12,848 bases of DNA from QGNO01 sp964493125 (lineage in GTDB: Bacteria; Chloroflexota; Dehalococcoidia; Lucifugimonadales; QGNO01): assembly GCA_964493125.1 (NCBI GenBank), contig CAZBMS010000043.1, forward strand, positions 1-12,848, given 5' to 3'. Below the pieces are notes generated by a model that was not told where the DNA came from, searched no databases, and saw nothing but the letters and a program-made list of their open reading frames with translations. Made by a program: the position numbers and the translations under genes. Positions 7,024-12,848 of this stretch are shown one piece after another. Positions within the stretch are counted from its first letter, which is position 1; every line of letters begins with the position of its first letter.

Positions 7024-8169
7024 TCAATTGGAAATGGAAGGCATAGGTTCTTTGAATCCGAACCCAGTGAGAGGAAAGAGTACGTGCTGGTCAGATGCTA
7101 TTATTCCATCACAAACTAGTCGTTCAGCAGCAGCGATAACTGTGGCTGAAGTTGGCTCGACAAATAATCCCTCAAGCCTGTTAAGACGGGCTTGCCATTC
7201 TATAATTTCTTCATCGAAAACTGTTATAGGTAGTCCGCCAGTTACTCTACATGCTTCAATGAGCTCGTCAAGCCTGGGAGGGTTGGCGATTTTTATACCG
7301 ATCGCTACTGTGGACTGTGATGAGATCTCTTCAGGCCACTCTTTGTTATGATATGCCGTTACTAATGGTTGATATGCATGAGACTGAACAGCATGCAGGC
7401 TTGGAATTTGCTTTACCCTTCCATCTTGAAGCATTTCTTCGAAGCCCCACAGGAGTCCTAGCAGTAGTGAGCCGTTACCTACAGGAACTATTATGTGATC
7501 TGGGACGGGATCCATTTGCTCCGCAATTTCATAAGCTATGGTCTTGTTGCCTTCTATGAAATATGTGTTTAATTGGTAACTAAGGTTCAGAGTGCCAGAT
7601 TCAGAGCAAAATATATTCATGGCGTTGACAGCGTCTTGCCGGGTGCCATTCACCCAGTGCATTTTGGCTCCAGTTTGCATAATTGTTTGAACTTTTCTGT
7701 TTTCGTCCCCTTCAAATGTGAAAGCTTCAAAAGTGATACCTGCTTTCGCACAATACGCTGCTAGAGAGTGACCGGTATTTCCTCCTCCGATCTCGGCTAC
7801 GCTGTCGACCCCTATTTCTTTTAGGACAGACACTTGTATGGCATTCCCACGGTCTTTAAAGGCACCTGTTGGGTTCATATATTCCAATTTCGCGTGTATT
7901 CCATCAATTCCTAAACTTTGGCTAACTCGGGATAAAAGTACTATGGGAGTGTTGCCTTCACCCATTGTTACTAGGTTTTTAGAGTTACTTATGGGCAGCA
8001 TTGGCAAATATCTTGTCATCCCAGTCATGTTAGTGTTGATTCTTTTGGATGTGACACAAGGTGTATCGTATTTAATCCTCAAAAAGCCACTACAATTTTG
8101 ACATGTTGTTCTGTACTTGGAATTGTCGTACCTTTCTCCGCAGTTTCCACACACCAAATCAAAAGACAT
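7024..8169 (-). CDS. Threonine synthase-like PLP-dependent enzyme
   Basis: This 381-residue fold-type II PLP enzyme most resembles threonine synthase, which converts O-phosphohomoserine to threonine. An N-terminal zinc-ribbon-like element has Cys7, Cys10, Cys23 and Cys26 (CGNCGERYD then CQNCSG), common in bacterial and archaeal threonine synthases. The PLP lysine is Lys105 in PTGAFKDRG. GEGNTP (70-75) and the phosphate-binding PVGNGSLLLG (about 229-238) are present. The substrate-loop motif, usually SSGNTG, reads GGGNTG (128-133), so the Ser residues are gone; related activities such as another beta- or gamma-replacement enzyme cannot be excluded. The start is ATG 8169 with a weak GGGG upstream. 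It lies 49 bases beyond the groEL terminator, and I found no convincing promoter of its own. Confidence 0.8.
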   Translation of the reverse strand: MSFDLVCGNCGERYDNSKYRTTCQNCSGFLRIKYDTPCVTSKRINTNMTGMTRYLPMLPISNSKNLVTMGEGNTPIVLLSRVSQSLGIDGIHAKLEYMNPTGAFKDRGNAIQVSVLKEIGVDSVAEIGGGNTGHSLAAYCAKAGITFEAFTFEGDENRKVQTIMQTGAKMHWVNGTRQDAVNAMNIFCSESGTLNLSYQLNTYFIEGNKTIAYEIAEQMDPVPDHIIVPVGNGSLLLGLLWGFEEMLQDGRVKQIPSLHAVQSHAYQPLVTAYHNKEWPEEISSQSTVAIGIKIANPPRLDELIEACRVTGGLPITVFDEEIIEWQARLNRLEGLFVEPTSATVIAAAERLVCDGIIASDQHVLFPLTGFGFKEPMPSISN

Positions 8170-8217
8170 ATCTAACCCCAGTTCTATGAGATAGGCATTA
8201 TGATACTACTCTTGGAC

Positions 8218-8258
8218 AAAAAAACCGACGGGTTCTGGATTTCCAGAACCCGTCGGTT
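8218..8258 (-). terminator. Intrinsic terminator of groES-groEL
   Basis: A perfect 16-bp GC-rich stem pairs 8243-8258 with 8223-8238 around a 4-base loop. On the - strand it is followed by a run of seven T (8218-8224). It lies 19 bases after the groEL stop and is the clearest terminator in the window. Confidence 0.93.
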
Positions 8259-8277
8259 AAGAACGCTTCTTAATGGT

Positions 8278-9888
8278 CTAGTAGTCCATCGGAGGAGCTG
8301 CCGGCATTGGCGGATCTTTCTTAGGAATTTCTGTGACCATTGACTCGGTAGTTAGTATCATAGTAGCGACGCTTACAGCATTTTCTAACGCTGACCTAGA
8401 TACCTTTGCTGGATCAACTATACCCATTTCGAACATGGACCCAAATTCCCCGATTTCGGCATCATAGCCGAAATCGCTCTCGCCCTTGAGTATTGCATCG
8501 AGTATGACTGATCCATCAGTACCAGAGTTATTTGAGATTATTCGTATCGGTTCCTCAAGAGATTTTCGGACTATACGTACTCCAGTAGTTTCATCTGGAC
8601 CCAACTTCAACTTATCTAGTGCCTTTGAGGCACGTATTAATGTTGATCCCCCACCAGGGACAATGCCTTCTTCTACTGCAGCACGAGTAGCAGAAAGGGC
8701 GTCTTCTACACGGGCTTTCTTTTCCTTGAGCTCGATTTCTGTTGCGGCACCCACTTTAATTATGGCTACTCCACCTGAGAGCTTGGCCATACGCTCTTGC
8801 AACTTCTCTCTGTCAAACTCGGATGTGGTCTCCTCTATTTGTGCCTTGATCTGCTTGATTCTCGCTTGAATCGTTTCGTCAGACCCTTTTCCTTCGACGA
8901 TTGTAGTGTCCTCTTTAGTAGCCACTACACGCCTGGCGCGACCGAGGTCCTCGACTGTAACGGACTCTAGTTTTCGACCAACTTCTTCGCTTATCACGAC
9001 TCCACCTGTAAGTATTGCGATGTCTTCCAACATGGCCTTACGCCTATCCCCAAAGCCAGGAGCTTTAACTGCAAGTGCACTTAATGTGCCTCGTAGCTTG
9101 TTAACTACCAAAGTGGCCAGAGCTTCTCCTTCTACATCTTCGGCTATCACCACTACGTTCTTGGTAATTTGTAAGATTTTCTCCAAAGCTGGGAGCAAGT
9201 CGGATACGGCTGAAAGCTTTTTATCTGTAACCAAGATATATGGATCATCGGTTATTGACTCCATGCGATCTGCGTTAGTTACGAAATAAGGGCTGATGTA
9301 GCCGCGGTCGAACAGCATTCCTTCGACCTTCTCAATCTCATCGGTTATGCCACGCGACTCCTCGACGGTGATGACGCCATCCTTGCCCACATCGTTCACA
9401 ACCTCAGCTATTAGCTCTCCTATCGCCTTGTCATGAGCAGCTAGATTAGCTACTTGGGCTATTTGCTCTTTGGTTTCTACAGGTTTCGATAGTTTCTTGA
9501 TTTCTTCACGCAAAGTGCTCGCGGCTTTATCCATGCCTCTTTTTAGAATCATGGGATTAGCACCTGCGGCTACGTTTTTGAAGCCCTCAGTTACCATTGC
9601 TTGTGCTAACACTGTCGCTGTTGTCGTGCCATCGCCTGCTGCGTCATTTGTTTTGCTCGCAGCTTCTTTTAAGAGTTGAGCTCCCATATTTTCGAAAGGC
9701 TCTTCGAGCTCAATCTCTTTTGCTATGGTCACACCATCACTACATACTGTAGGTGGGCCAAATTTCTTATCTAATATTACGTTACGACCACTTGGGCCGA
9801 GGGTTACACTCACTGATTCAGCCAGTGCATCTATTCCCTTTTTCAGGGAGCGCCTAGCCTCCTCACCGAAAACTATCTGCTTCGCCAT
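8278..9888 (-). CDS. groEL: Chaperonin GroEL (Hsp60)
   Basis: GroEL forms the double-ring ATP-driven folding chamber in the cytoplasm. The 536-residue protein spans the full family length: AKQIVFGEEARRSLKKGID at the start, VTLGPSGRNVILDKKFGPP, the ATP-site GDGTTTATVLAQAM, and the equatorial signature AAVEEGIVPGGG. The start is ATG 9888 with TAAGGAGG at 9893-9900. The C-terminus ends PKKDPPMPAAPPMDY in place of the flexible Gly-Gly-Met repeats found in E. coli, so the tail inside the cavity is short and Pro-rich. It follows groES by 46 bases and is the second gene of a CIRCE-controlled operon. A strong terminator follows. Confidence 0.98.
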   Translation of the reverse strand: MAKQIVFGEEARRSLKKGIDALAESVSVTLGPSGRNVILDKKFGPPTVCSDGVTIAKEIELEEPFENMGAQLLKEAASKTNDAAGDGTTTATVLAQAMVTEGFKNVAAGANPMILKRGMDKAASTLREEIKKLSKPVETKEQIAQVANLAAHDKAIGELIAEVVNDVGKDGVITVEESRGITDEIEKVEGMLFDRGYISPYFVTNADRMESITDDPYILVTDKKLSAVSDLLPALEKILQITKNVVVIAEDVEGEALATLVVNKLRGTLSALAVKAPGFGDRRKAMLEDIAILTGGVVISEEVGRKLESVTVEDLGRARRVVATKEDTTIVEGKGSDETIQARIKQIKAQIEETTSEFDREKLQERMAKLSGGVAIIKVGAATEIELKEKKARVEDALSATRAAVEEGIVPGGGSTLIRASKALDKLKLGPDETTGVRIVRKSLEEPIRIISNNSGTDGSVILDAILKGESDFGYDAEIGEFGSMFEMGIVDPAKVSRSALENAVSVATMILTTESMVTEIPKKDPPMPAAPPMDY

Positions 9889-9934
9889 TGTGCCTCCTTA
9901 ACTTATAACGACAATGATTGGTTTAGCGTTACGC

Positions 9935-10228
9935 TTAGCCGATCTTTGCCAAAATGTCTGATTCTCTGAGGATCAGATAATCAACGTCGTCCTCTTTCAG
10001 CTCGGTTCCGGCGTACTTGGAATATACGATCTTGTCTTTGACCTTTACTTCCATTGCTATACGCTTGCCATCATCCCCGATTCTGCCAGGACCAACCGCA
10101 ATCACTTCACCTTTCTGTGGTTTTTCTATCGCTGTATCTGGGAGTACCAATCCGCTTTGAGTAACTTCTTCCCCTTCGAGAGGTTGAATCACCACGCGGT
10201 CCCCCAGTGGCTTAAAAGTAACTGCCAC
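9935..10228 (-). CDS. groES: Co-chaperonin GroES (Hsp10)
   Basis: GroES caps the GroEL ring as a heptamer. The 97-residue protein from GTG 10228 matches family length: FKPLGDRVVIQPLEGEE, the mobile-loop region with SGLVLPDTAIEKPQKGEVIAVGPG in successive blocks, and the C-terminal YLILRESDILAKIG. The frame is open to 10261, but AAGGAGGT at 10233-10240 places translation at this GTG, and family alignment begins exactly there. It is the first gene of groES-groEL. Its upstream region carries a consensus -35 and the HrcA operator, so expression should rise on heat shock when HrcA is inactivated; hrcA itself is not in the window. Confidence 0.97.
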   Translation of the reverse strand: MAVTFKPLGDRVVIQPLEGEEVTQSGLVLPDTAIEKPQKGEVIAVGPGRIGDDGKRIAMEVKVKDKIVYSKYAGTELKEDDVDYLILRESDILAKIG

Positions 10229-10232
10229 ACTA

Positions 10233-10240
10233 ACCTCCTT
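10233..10240 (-). promoter_or_regulatory. Ribosome binding site deciding the groES start
   Basis: The - strand reads AAGGAGGT, four bases before GTG 10228. It selects this GTG over the upstream in-frame extension to 10261. Confidence 0.85.
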
Positions 10241-10265
10241 CACTTGATCTGTGTTAATCACAATA

Positions 10266-10292
10266 TTAGCACTCCGATTAACGGAGTGCTAA
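10266..10292 (-). promoter_or_regulatory. CIRCE operator (HrcA binding site)
   Basis: The half-sites TTAGCACTC (10266-10274) and GAGTGCTAA (10284-10292) are separated by exactly nine bases, a perfect match to the CIRCE consensus. It lies just downstream of the predicted groES transcription start, where HrcA binding blocks transcription and the inverted repeat enters the leader RNA. Confidence 0.97.
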
Positions 10293-10303
10293 TTCGAGTA
10301 GAG

Positions 10304-10332
10304 ATGGTATTATCCGGATTAGATATTGTCAA
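10304..10332 (-). promoter_or_regulatory. groES-groEL promoter
   Basis: On the - strand a perfect TTGACA (10327-10332) is followed after 17 bases by TACCAT (10304-10309). Initiation near 10297 would place CIRCE at the very start of the transcript, the usual geometry for HrcA-controlled sigma70-type promoters. Confidence 0.75.
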
Positions 10333-10372
10333 GGATGAATGATCTTAATGTTAGAATCAGGACGCTTTATTA

Positions 10373-10385
10373 TACTAGACTAGTA
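10373..10385. repeat. 13-bp palindrome between groES and pyrD
   Basis: TACTAG, one base, then CTAGTA forms a perfect inverted repeat in the divergent intergenic region. The octamer TATACTAG overlapping its left arm (10371-10378) recurs at 10435-10442, where it contains the proposed pyrD -10. It may be a small operator or a chance AT-rich palindrome. Confidence 0.35.
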
Positions 10386-10412
10386 GCCTAAGTGGCGTAA
10401 TTTAGTGATTTG

Positions 10413-10440
10413 TTGGTTATTTCCGTTCGGAGTGTATACT
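10413..10440 (+). promoter_or_regulatory. Putative pyrD promoter
   Basis: TTGGTT (10413-10418) is followed after 16 bases by TATACT (10435-10440). Initiation near 10447 gives a leader of about 25 bases. The -10 is good and the -35 poor. Confidence 0.5.
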
Positions 10441-10471
10441 AGCCACATTAGATTCAGGCTTCCCTTGAAAT

Positions 10472-11506
10472 ATGCAAATATATAAAAAGGTATTCCGTCC
10501 TTTACTGTTTCGCTTTTCTCCAGAGAAAGCTCAGGCTTTAACTGATTTTTTACTGAAGGGATCGTTTCTTGAGAGTCCTTTATCGTACTGGTTTGATTAC
10601 TCTAATCCAAGATTGGCAGTGTCGGCAGGGAATATCAAATATCCGTCTCCTGTAGGGATAGCGGCAGGTTATGATAAGGATTGTAGGCTTATCGACGGTT
10701 TGTTGTCGCTTGGGTTTGGATATGTTGTTGCGGGTACAGTTACGCGTGAGGCTCGTCTGGGCAATCCGTCACCTAGGCTCTTGCGGTTCCCTTCCAGCGA
10801 AGCAGTCATTAACGCATTGGGGTTTCCTGGAAAAGGCTTGAAGGCAGCTAGGAGTCATTTGGAACGTTCCCAAATGCGACGACTAGGAAATGACAAGCCT
10901 GTGATTGCTAGCGTATCCGGGTTGAAGATCCAAGAATTTCAGGATTGCCAGAAAACTTTGGAGCCATTTGTGGATGGGATCGAACTGAATGTAAGTTCTC
11001 CAAATACTGATGGGATTCGAATGTTCCAGGAGCCGGATAATTTTGAAGCCTTGATTCGTACATTGAATCAAGGTCGAAACAAACCCATGCTGGTAAAAAT
11101 GCCTCCCTTCTTTGACGAGCTTGGTAAAGAAAGGATTCTAAGATTAGTGAACATTGCTGCTAAAGAAGGAGTAGATGGGATTACTGCTGCCAACACGCAT
11201 CCAATAAAAGAAGCTAGACTGGCGATGGGACATGGCGGCCTAAGTGGAAGACCACTCTTTAAGGAGACCTTGGAGATAGTAAGAGAGATACGCTTGGAAG
11301 TGGGAAAAGATATGGCGGTTCACGCTTGCGGAGGTATTTTTACTTACGAAGATGTAATCGAGGCATTTCGAGTAGGTGCTGACACTGTGCAGCTATTTAC
11401 GGGCTTGGTTTATGAGGGACCCAGCGTTGCCAAAAATATTAACCTTGGGTTAATCAAGTATATGGATGAACAAGGAATAGAGACTGTTAGGGATTTAGCT
11501 AAATAA
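10472..11506 (+). CDS. pyrD: Dihydroorotate dehydrogenase, class 2 (quinone-linked type)
   Basis: This enzyme oxidises dihydroorotate to orotate in pyrimidine synthesis; class 2 members are FMN enzymes on the inner membrane face that use quinone. The 344-residue protein has the class-2 N-terminal helical region (RPLLFRFSPEKAQAL), then GIAAGYDKD (Lys69), GTVT and GNPSPRL, and VINALGF (Asn114). The active-site NVSSPNTDG places the catalytic Ser at 176. VKMPP (Lys209), AANTH (Asn241, Thr242), GGLSGRPL, a late CGGI and TGLVYEGP follow. Residues equivalent to the orotate ligands are kept. The GINIGKN segment expected near 145-151 reads ASVSGLK, a real divergence from E. coli PyrD. The start is ATG 10472 with no clear SD. 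The gene is divergent from groES and stands apart from other pyr genes. Confidence 0.9.
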   Translation: MQIYKKVFRPLLFRFSPEKAQALTDFLLKGSFLESPLSYWFDYSNPRLAVSAGNIKYPSPVGIAAGYDKDCRLIDGLLSLGFGYVVAGTVTREARLGNPSPRLLRFPSSEAVINALGFPGKGLKAARSHLERSQMRRLGNDKPVIASVSGLKIQEFQDCQKTLEPFVDGIELNVSSPNTDGIRMFQEPDNFEALIRTLNQGRNKPMLVKMPPFFDELGKERILRLVNIAAKEGVDGITAANTHPIKEARLAMGHGGLSGRPLFKETLEIVREIRLEVGKDMAVHACGGIFTYEDVIEAFRVGADTVQLFTGLVYEGPSVAKNINLGLIKYMDEQGIETVRDLAK

Positions 11507-11514
11507 GCAGTTTG

Positions 11515-11543
11515 TTGACCTAAAAACGGTACATGGATAAACT
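11515..11543 (+). promoter_or_regulatory. Putative tRNA-Val promoter
   Basis: TTGACC (11515-11520) is followed after 17 bases by TAAACT (11538-11543), with initiation expected 6-8 bases before the tRNA or in its short leader. It begins 8 bases after the pyrD stop, so the tRNA need not depend on pyrD readthrough. Confidence 0.5.
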
Positions 11544-11556
11544 TGGTTGTCTTCTT

Positions 11557-11633
11557 GGGCGGTTAGCTCAGCTGGTTAGAGCGTCGCGTTGACATCGCGG
11601 AGGTCAGTGGTTCGAGCCCACTACCGCCCACCA
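11557..11633 (+). tRNA. tRNA-Val (anticodon GAC)
   Basis: A complete 77-base cloverleaf with encoded CCA. The acceptor stem GGGCGGT (11557-11563) pairs with ACCGCCC (11623-11629). The D stem is GCTC/GAGC, and the anticodon stem TCGCG/CGCGG has one wobble closing pair. The anticodon loop TTGACAT carries GAC at 11591-11593, which reads GUC and GUU valine codons. A five-base variable loop precedes the T arm AGTGG-TTCGAGC-CCACT. The discriminator is A at 11630 and CCA ends at 11633. No clear terminator follows; the next gene on the other strand ends 37 bases on. Confidence 0.97.
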
Positions 11634-11669
11634 CTTATCCTAAGTTGGCTCAATCCCATTTCGTTGTAC

Positions 11670-12365
11670 TCATTTGAACAGGTTAAGGAAACGCTCCTCG
11701 TAATATTCGAACAATCCCCACCTTAATAATTCCCTGTGTAATATGCTGGGGTCTAGACCTGATTTTACTTTTCTAAACAGTTCGTCGATATTATCTATCA
11801 CACCTTTCGGCACATCCAGACTTGGCACTGGCTCTAGGAGCCCCATTGTCTCCATTTCTCTGGCATTCGAAATTGAAGAACTTGCTGTAAATTCGTATAT
11901 AAATTTGAATAGGGAAACATCCCACAGTTCGTCTAATCCACTTAGGACGACCGCCATTCCTACATCTCTTTGGTCAAGATCTCGGCTTATTTTTTCCGCG
12001 ACACCTTCGACGTTCCCGTCGACGATTTCGATAGTGCCTGGGTTATTGTTGTATTGATATAAGAGGCCTGCACTGTTGACCCCGAATTTTCTGGAAAGGT
12101 ATTCCATGTACTCTCTGGCCTCGGGGCTGAATCCTTCAAGGTTAAGCATGTATCCAGGAGTCACTATATTAGGCTTCTGCGCAATCACTTGACCGTTTCT
12201 TACTACTACTTCGTTAGTTTGGCTTTCTAGGTCTTTATATATAGGTTCAGTCACGACGTAATATTTCAGGTTTGTTATGCCGAAGGTGGCTAGCTGTTGC
12301 TTGGGTGTGCGAATAACCTGAGTTAAGTCTACGGCCCTGGCTATTCTATGGAAGTCTTCATACAT
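11670..12365 (-). CDS. Conserved-looking protein of unknown function (231 aa)
   Basis: I do not recognise this protein. It is a 231-residue soluble-looking chain with no signal peptide, membrane segment or Cys cluster. The N-terminal part (about 1-75) looks alpha/beta, with YYVVTEPIY and EVVVRNGQVIAQKP. A middle region has NLEGFSPEAREYMEYLSRKFG and a strand-like GTIEIVDG (about residues 109-116). The C-terminal half is acidic and helical, ending in an aromatic-rich segment (RWGLFEYYEERF). Codon use and length argue for a real gene, and no overlapping frame competes. The start is ATG 12365; there is no SD, and a CATAAT at 12377-12382 (- strand) would start RNA only about 5 bases before the ATG. 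It is divergent from the small gene at 12437. Confidence 0.7.
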   Translation of the reverse strand: MYEDFHRIARAVDLTQVIRTPKQQLATFGITNLKYYVVTEPIYKDLESQTNEVVVRNGQVIAQKPNIVTPGYMLNLEGFSPEAREYMEYLSRKFGVNSAGLLYQYNNNPGTIEIVDGNVEGVAEKISRDLDQRDVGMAVVLSGLDELWDVSLFKFIYEFTASSSISNAREMETMGLLEPVPSLDVPKGVIDNIDELFRKVKSGLDPSILHRELLRWGLFEYYEERFLNLFK

Positions 12366-12402
12366 AGTTGTCTATAATTATGGCATGGCAATTGGCTAAT
12401 AG

Positions 12403-12429
12403 TTTACTTTACATTCAAGGTTGTATAAA
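12403..12429 (+). promoter_or_regulatory. Possible promoter for the small + strand gene
   Basis: TTTACT (12403-12408) is followed after 15 bases by TATAAA (12424-12429). The expected transcription start falls within a base or two of ATG 12437, which would give a leaderless mRNA; consistent with this, no SD is present. Confidence 0.35.
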
Positions 12430-12436
12430 TAGAAAT

Positions 12437-12700
12437 ATGGAATTCGCAGATATAAAAAACCTTTTTGAATCGGAGTTGATTAGGGAACTGGGTGCTGAAC
12501 ATCCATTTAGAGTGGTTGGTACTGGAGAATGGACGGGTCAGTGCGCAGAGCAAGAGGGTGAAATGCACTTGGAGGATCAACCGAGGGCGTGTTTTGAATG
12601 CAAAACAATCCATGTCCCAGAGCGTGATTACAATGATTTCACGGTGGCTCGCATCGAGGCCTCAGTGGAAATGATACTGGAACATCTTGAAGCTGCGTAG
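12437..12700 (+). CDS. Small acidic protein of unknown function (87 aa)
   Basis: I do not recognise this protein. From ATG 12437 it has 87 residues, acidic overall, with a helical start (FADIKNLFESELIRELG), a central block VVGTGEWTGQC and then RACFECKTIH. Cys36, Cys52, Cys55, His44 and His59 could together bind a metal, but that is inference. It ends in a helix (VEMILEHLEAA). An earlier in-frame ATG at 12380 would add 19 residues, and TTG 12368 adds more; neither has an SD, and the added sequence is hydrophobic and less protein-like, so I prefer 12437. It is transcribed divergently from the 231-residue unknown gene. Confidence 0.6.
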   Translation: MEFADIKNLFESELIRELGAEHPFRVVGTGEWTGQCAEQEGEMHLEDQPRACFECKTIHVPERDYNDFTVARIEASVEMILEHLEAA

Positions 12701-12848
12701 GATGATTTGGGGTTGTTAATGCTATGTTCAAACCCTAAAATAAATCGAGAATTGTTGGGTGTGTGGCTTATACGATCAGAAATGAAAATCTCTTCTAGCT
12801 AAGCCAATTTTATACAGGGTGTTACCATCCCTACAATAGCTATATTGG

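Noticed and set aside
8170..8217. Promoter for the PLP-enzyme gene
   Set aside because: CATAAT occurs but has no acceptable -35 at 16-18 bases; the 17-base position falls in the terminator T run.
10229..10261. Upstream extension of the groES frame
   Set aside because: The SD at 10233-10240 lies within it and GroES homology begins at the GTG at 10228.
12701..12848. Hairpin after the small gene and a possible gene tail at the window edge
   Set aside because: The stem 12707-12714/12731-12738 has a wobble pair and a 16-base loop with no T run; tggctta/taagcca (12764, 12800) has a 29-base loop. Open - strand frames at the edge are under 25 codons and unrecognisable.
1..12848. Mobile elements, CRISPR, attachment sites, origins
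   Set aside because: No transposase or integrase genes, no spaced repeats, no terminal inverted repeats; the tRNA 3' end is not duplicated elsewhere in the window as far as I can see.

Overview
The window is about 12.8 kb of dense, AT-leaning bacterial chromosome with no phage, transposon or CRISPR signal. It carries housekeeping genes with Shine-Dalgarno (SD) sites, sigma70-type promoters, a perfect CIRCE heat-shock operator and a CCA-encoding tRNA, so it is bacterial. My impression from the proteins (short IF-2, GroEL without a GGM tail, membrane-type PyrD, an aberrant inositol-monophosphatase-like protein) is an uncultured, possibly marine Chloroflexota-like (SAR202/Dehalococcoidia) lineage. 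That placement is inference only.

Layout. Positions 1-1649 (+) hold the 3' part of an SDR dehydrogenase resembling the hydroxyacyl-CoA dehydrogenase domain of MFE-2, overlapping an inositol-monophosphatase fold protein whose metal site is altered. Positions 1664-6829 (-) hold the translation/transcription operon nusA-ylxR-infB-rbfA-truB. It lacks rimP in front of nusA and has no visible DUF503 gene between infB and rbfA. A good promoter lies about 110 bases before nusA, and a terminator-like hairpin sits between the two, which suggests attenuation, plausibly NusA autoregulation. Positions 7024-8169 (-) hold a threonine-synthase-like PLP enzyme with a zinc-ribbon N-terminus. Positions 8218-10332 (-) hold groES-groEL with a TTGACA promoter, perfect CIRCE and a strong intrinsic terminator, so heat-shock control by HrcA is very likely.

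Positions 10413-11633 (+) hold a divergent class-2 dihydroorotate dehydrogenase gene and a tRNA-Val(GAC) with its own promoter. Positions 11670-12700 hold two divergent genes of unknown function, a 231-residue protein (-) and a small acidic Cys-containing protein (+). The last about 150 bases show nothing I can support. No gene-free stretch exceeds 300 bases.

The items most worth a second look are the promoter-terminator-nusA leader, the Asp-to-Cys and Asp-to-His changes in the phosphatase-like metal site, and the unknown divergent pair. I see no clear new multi-gene system.
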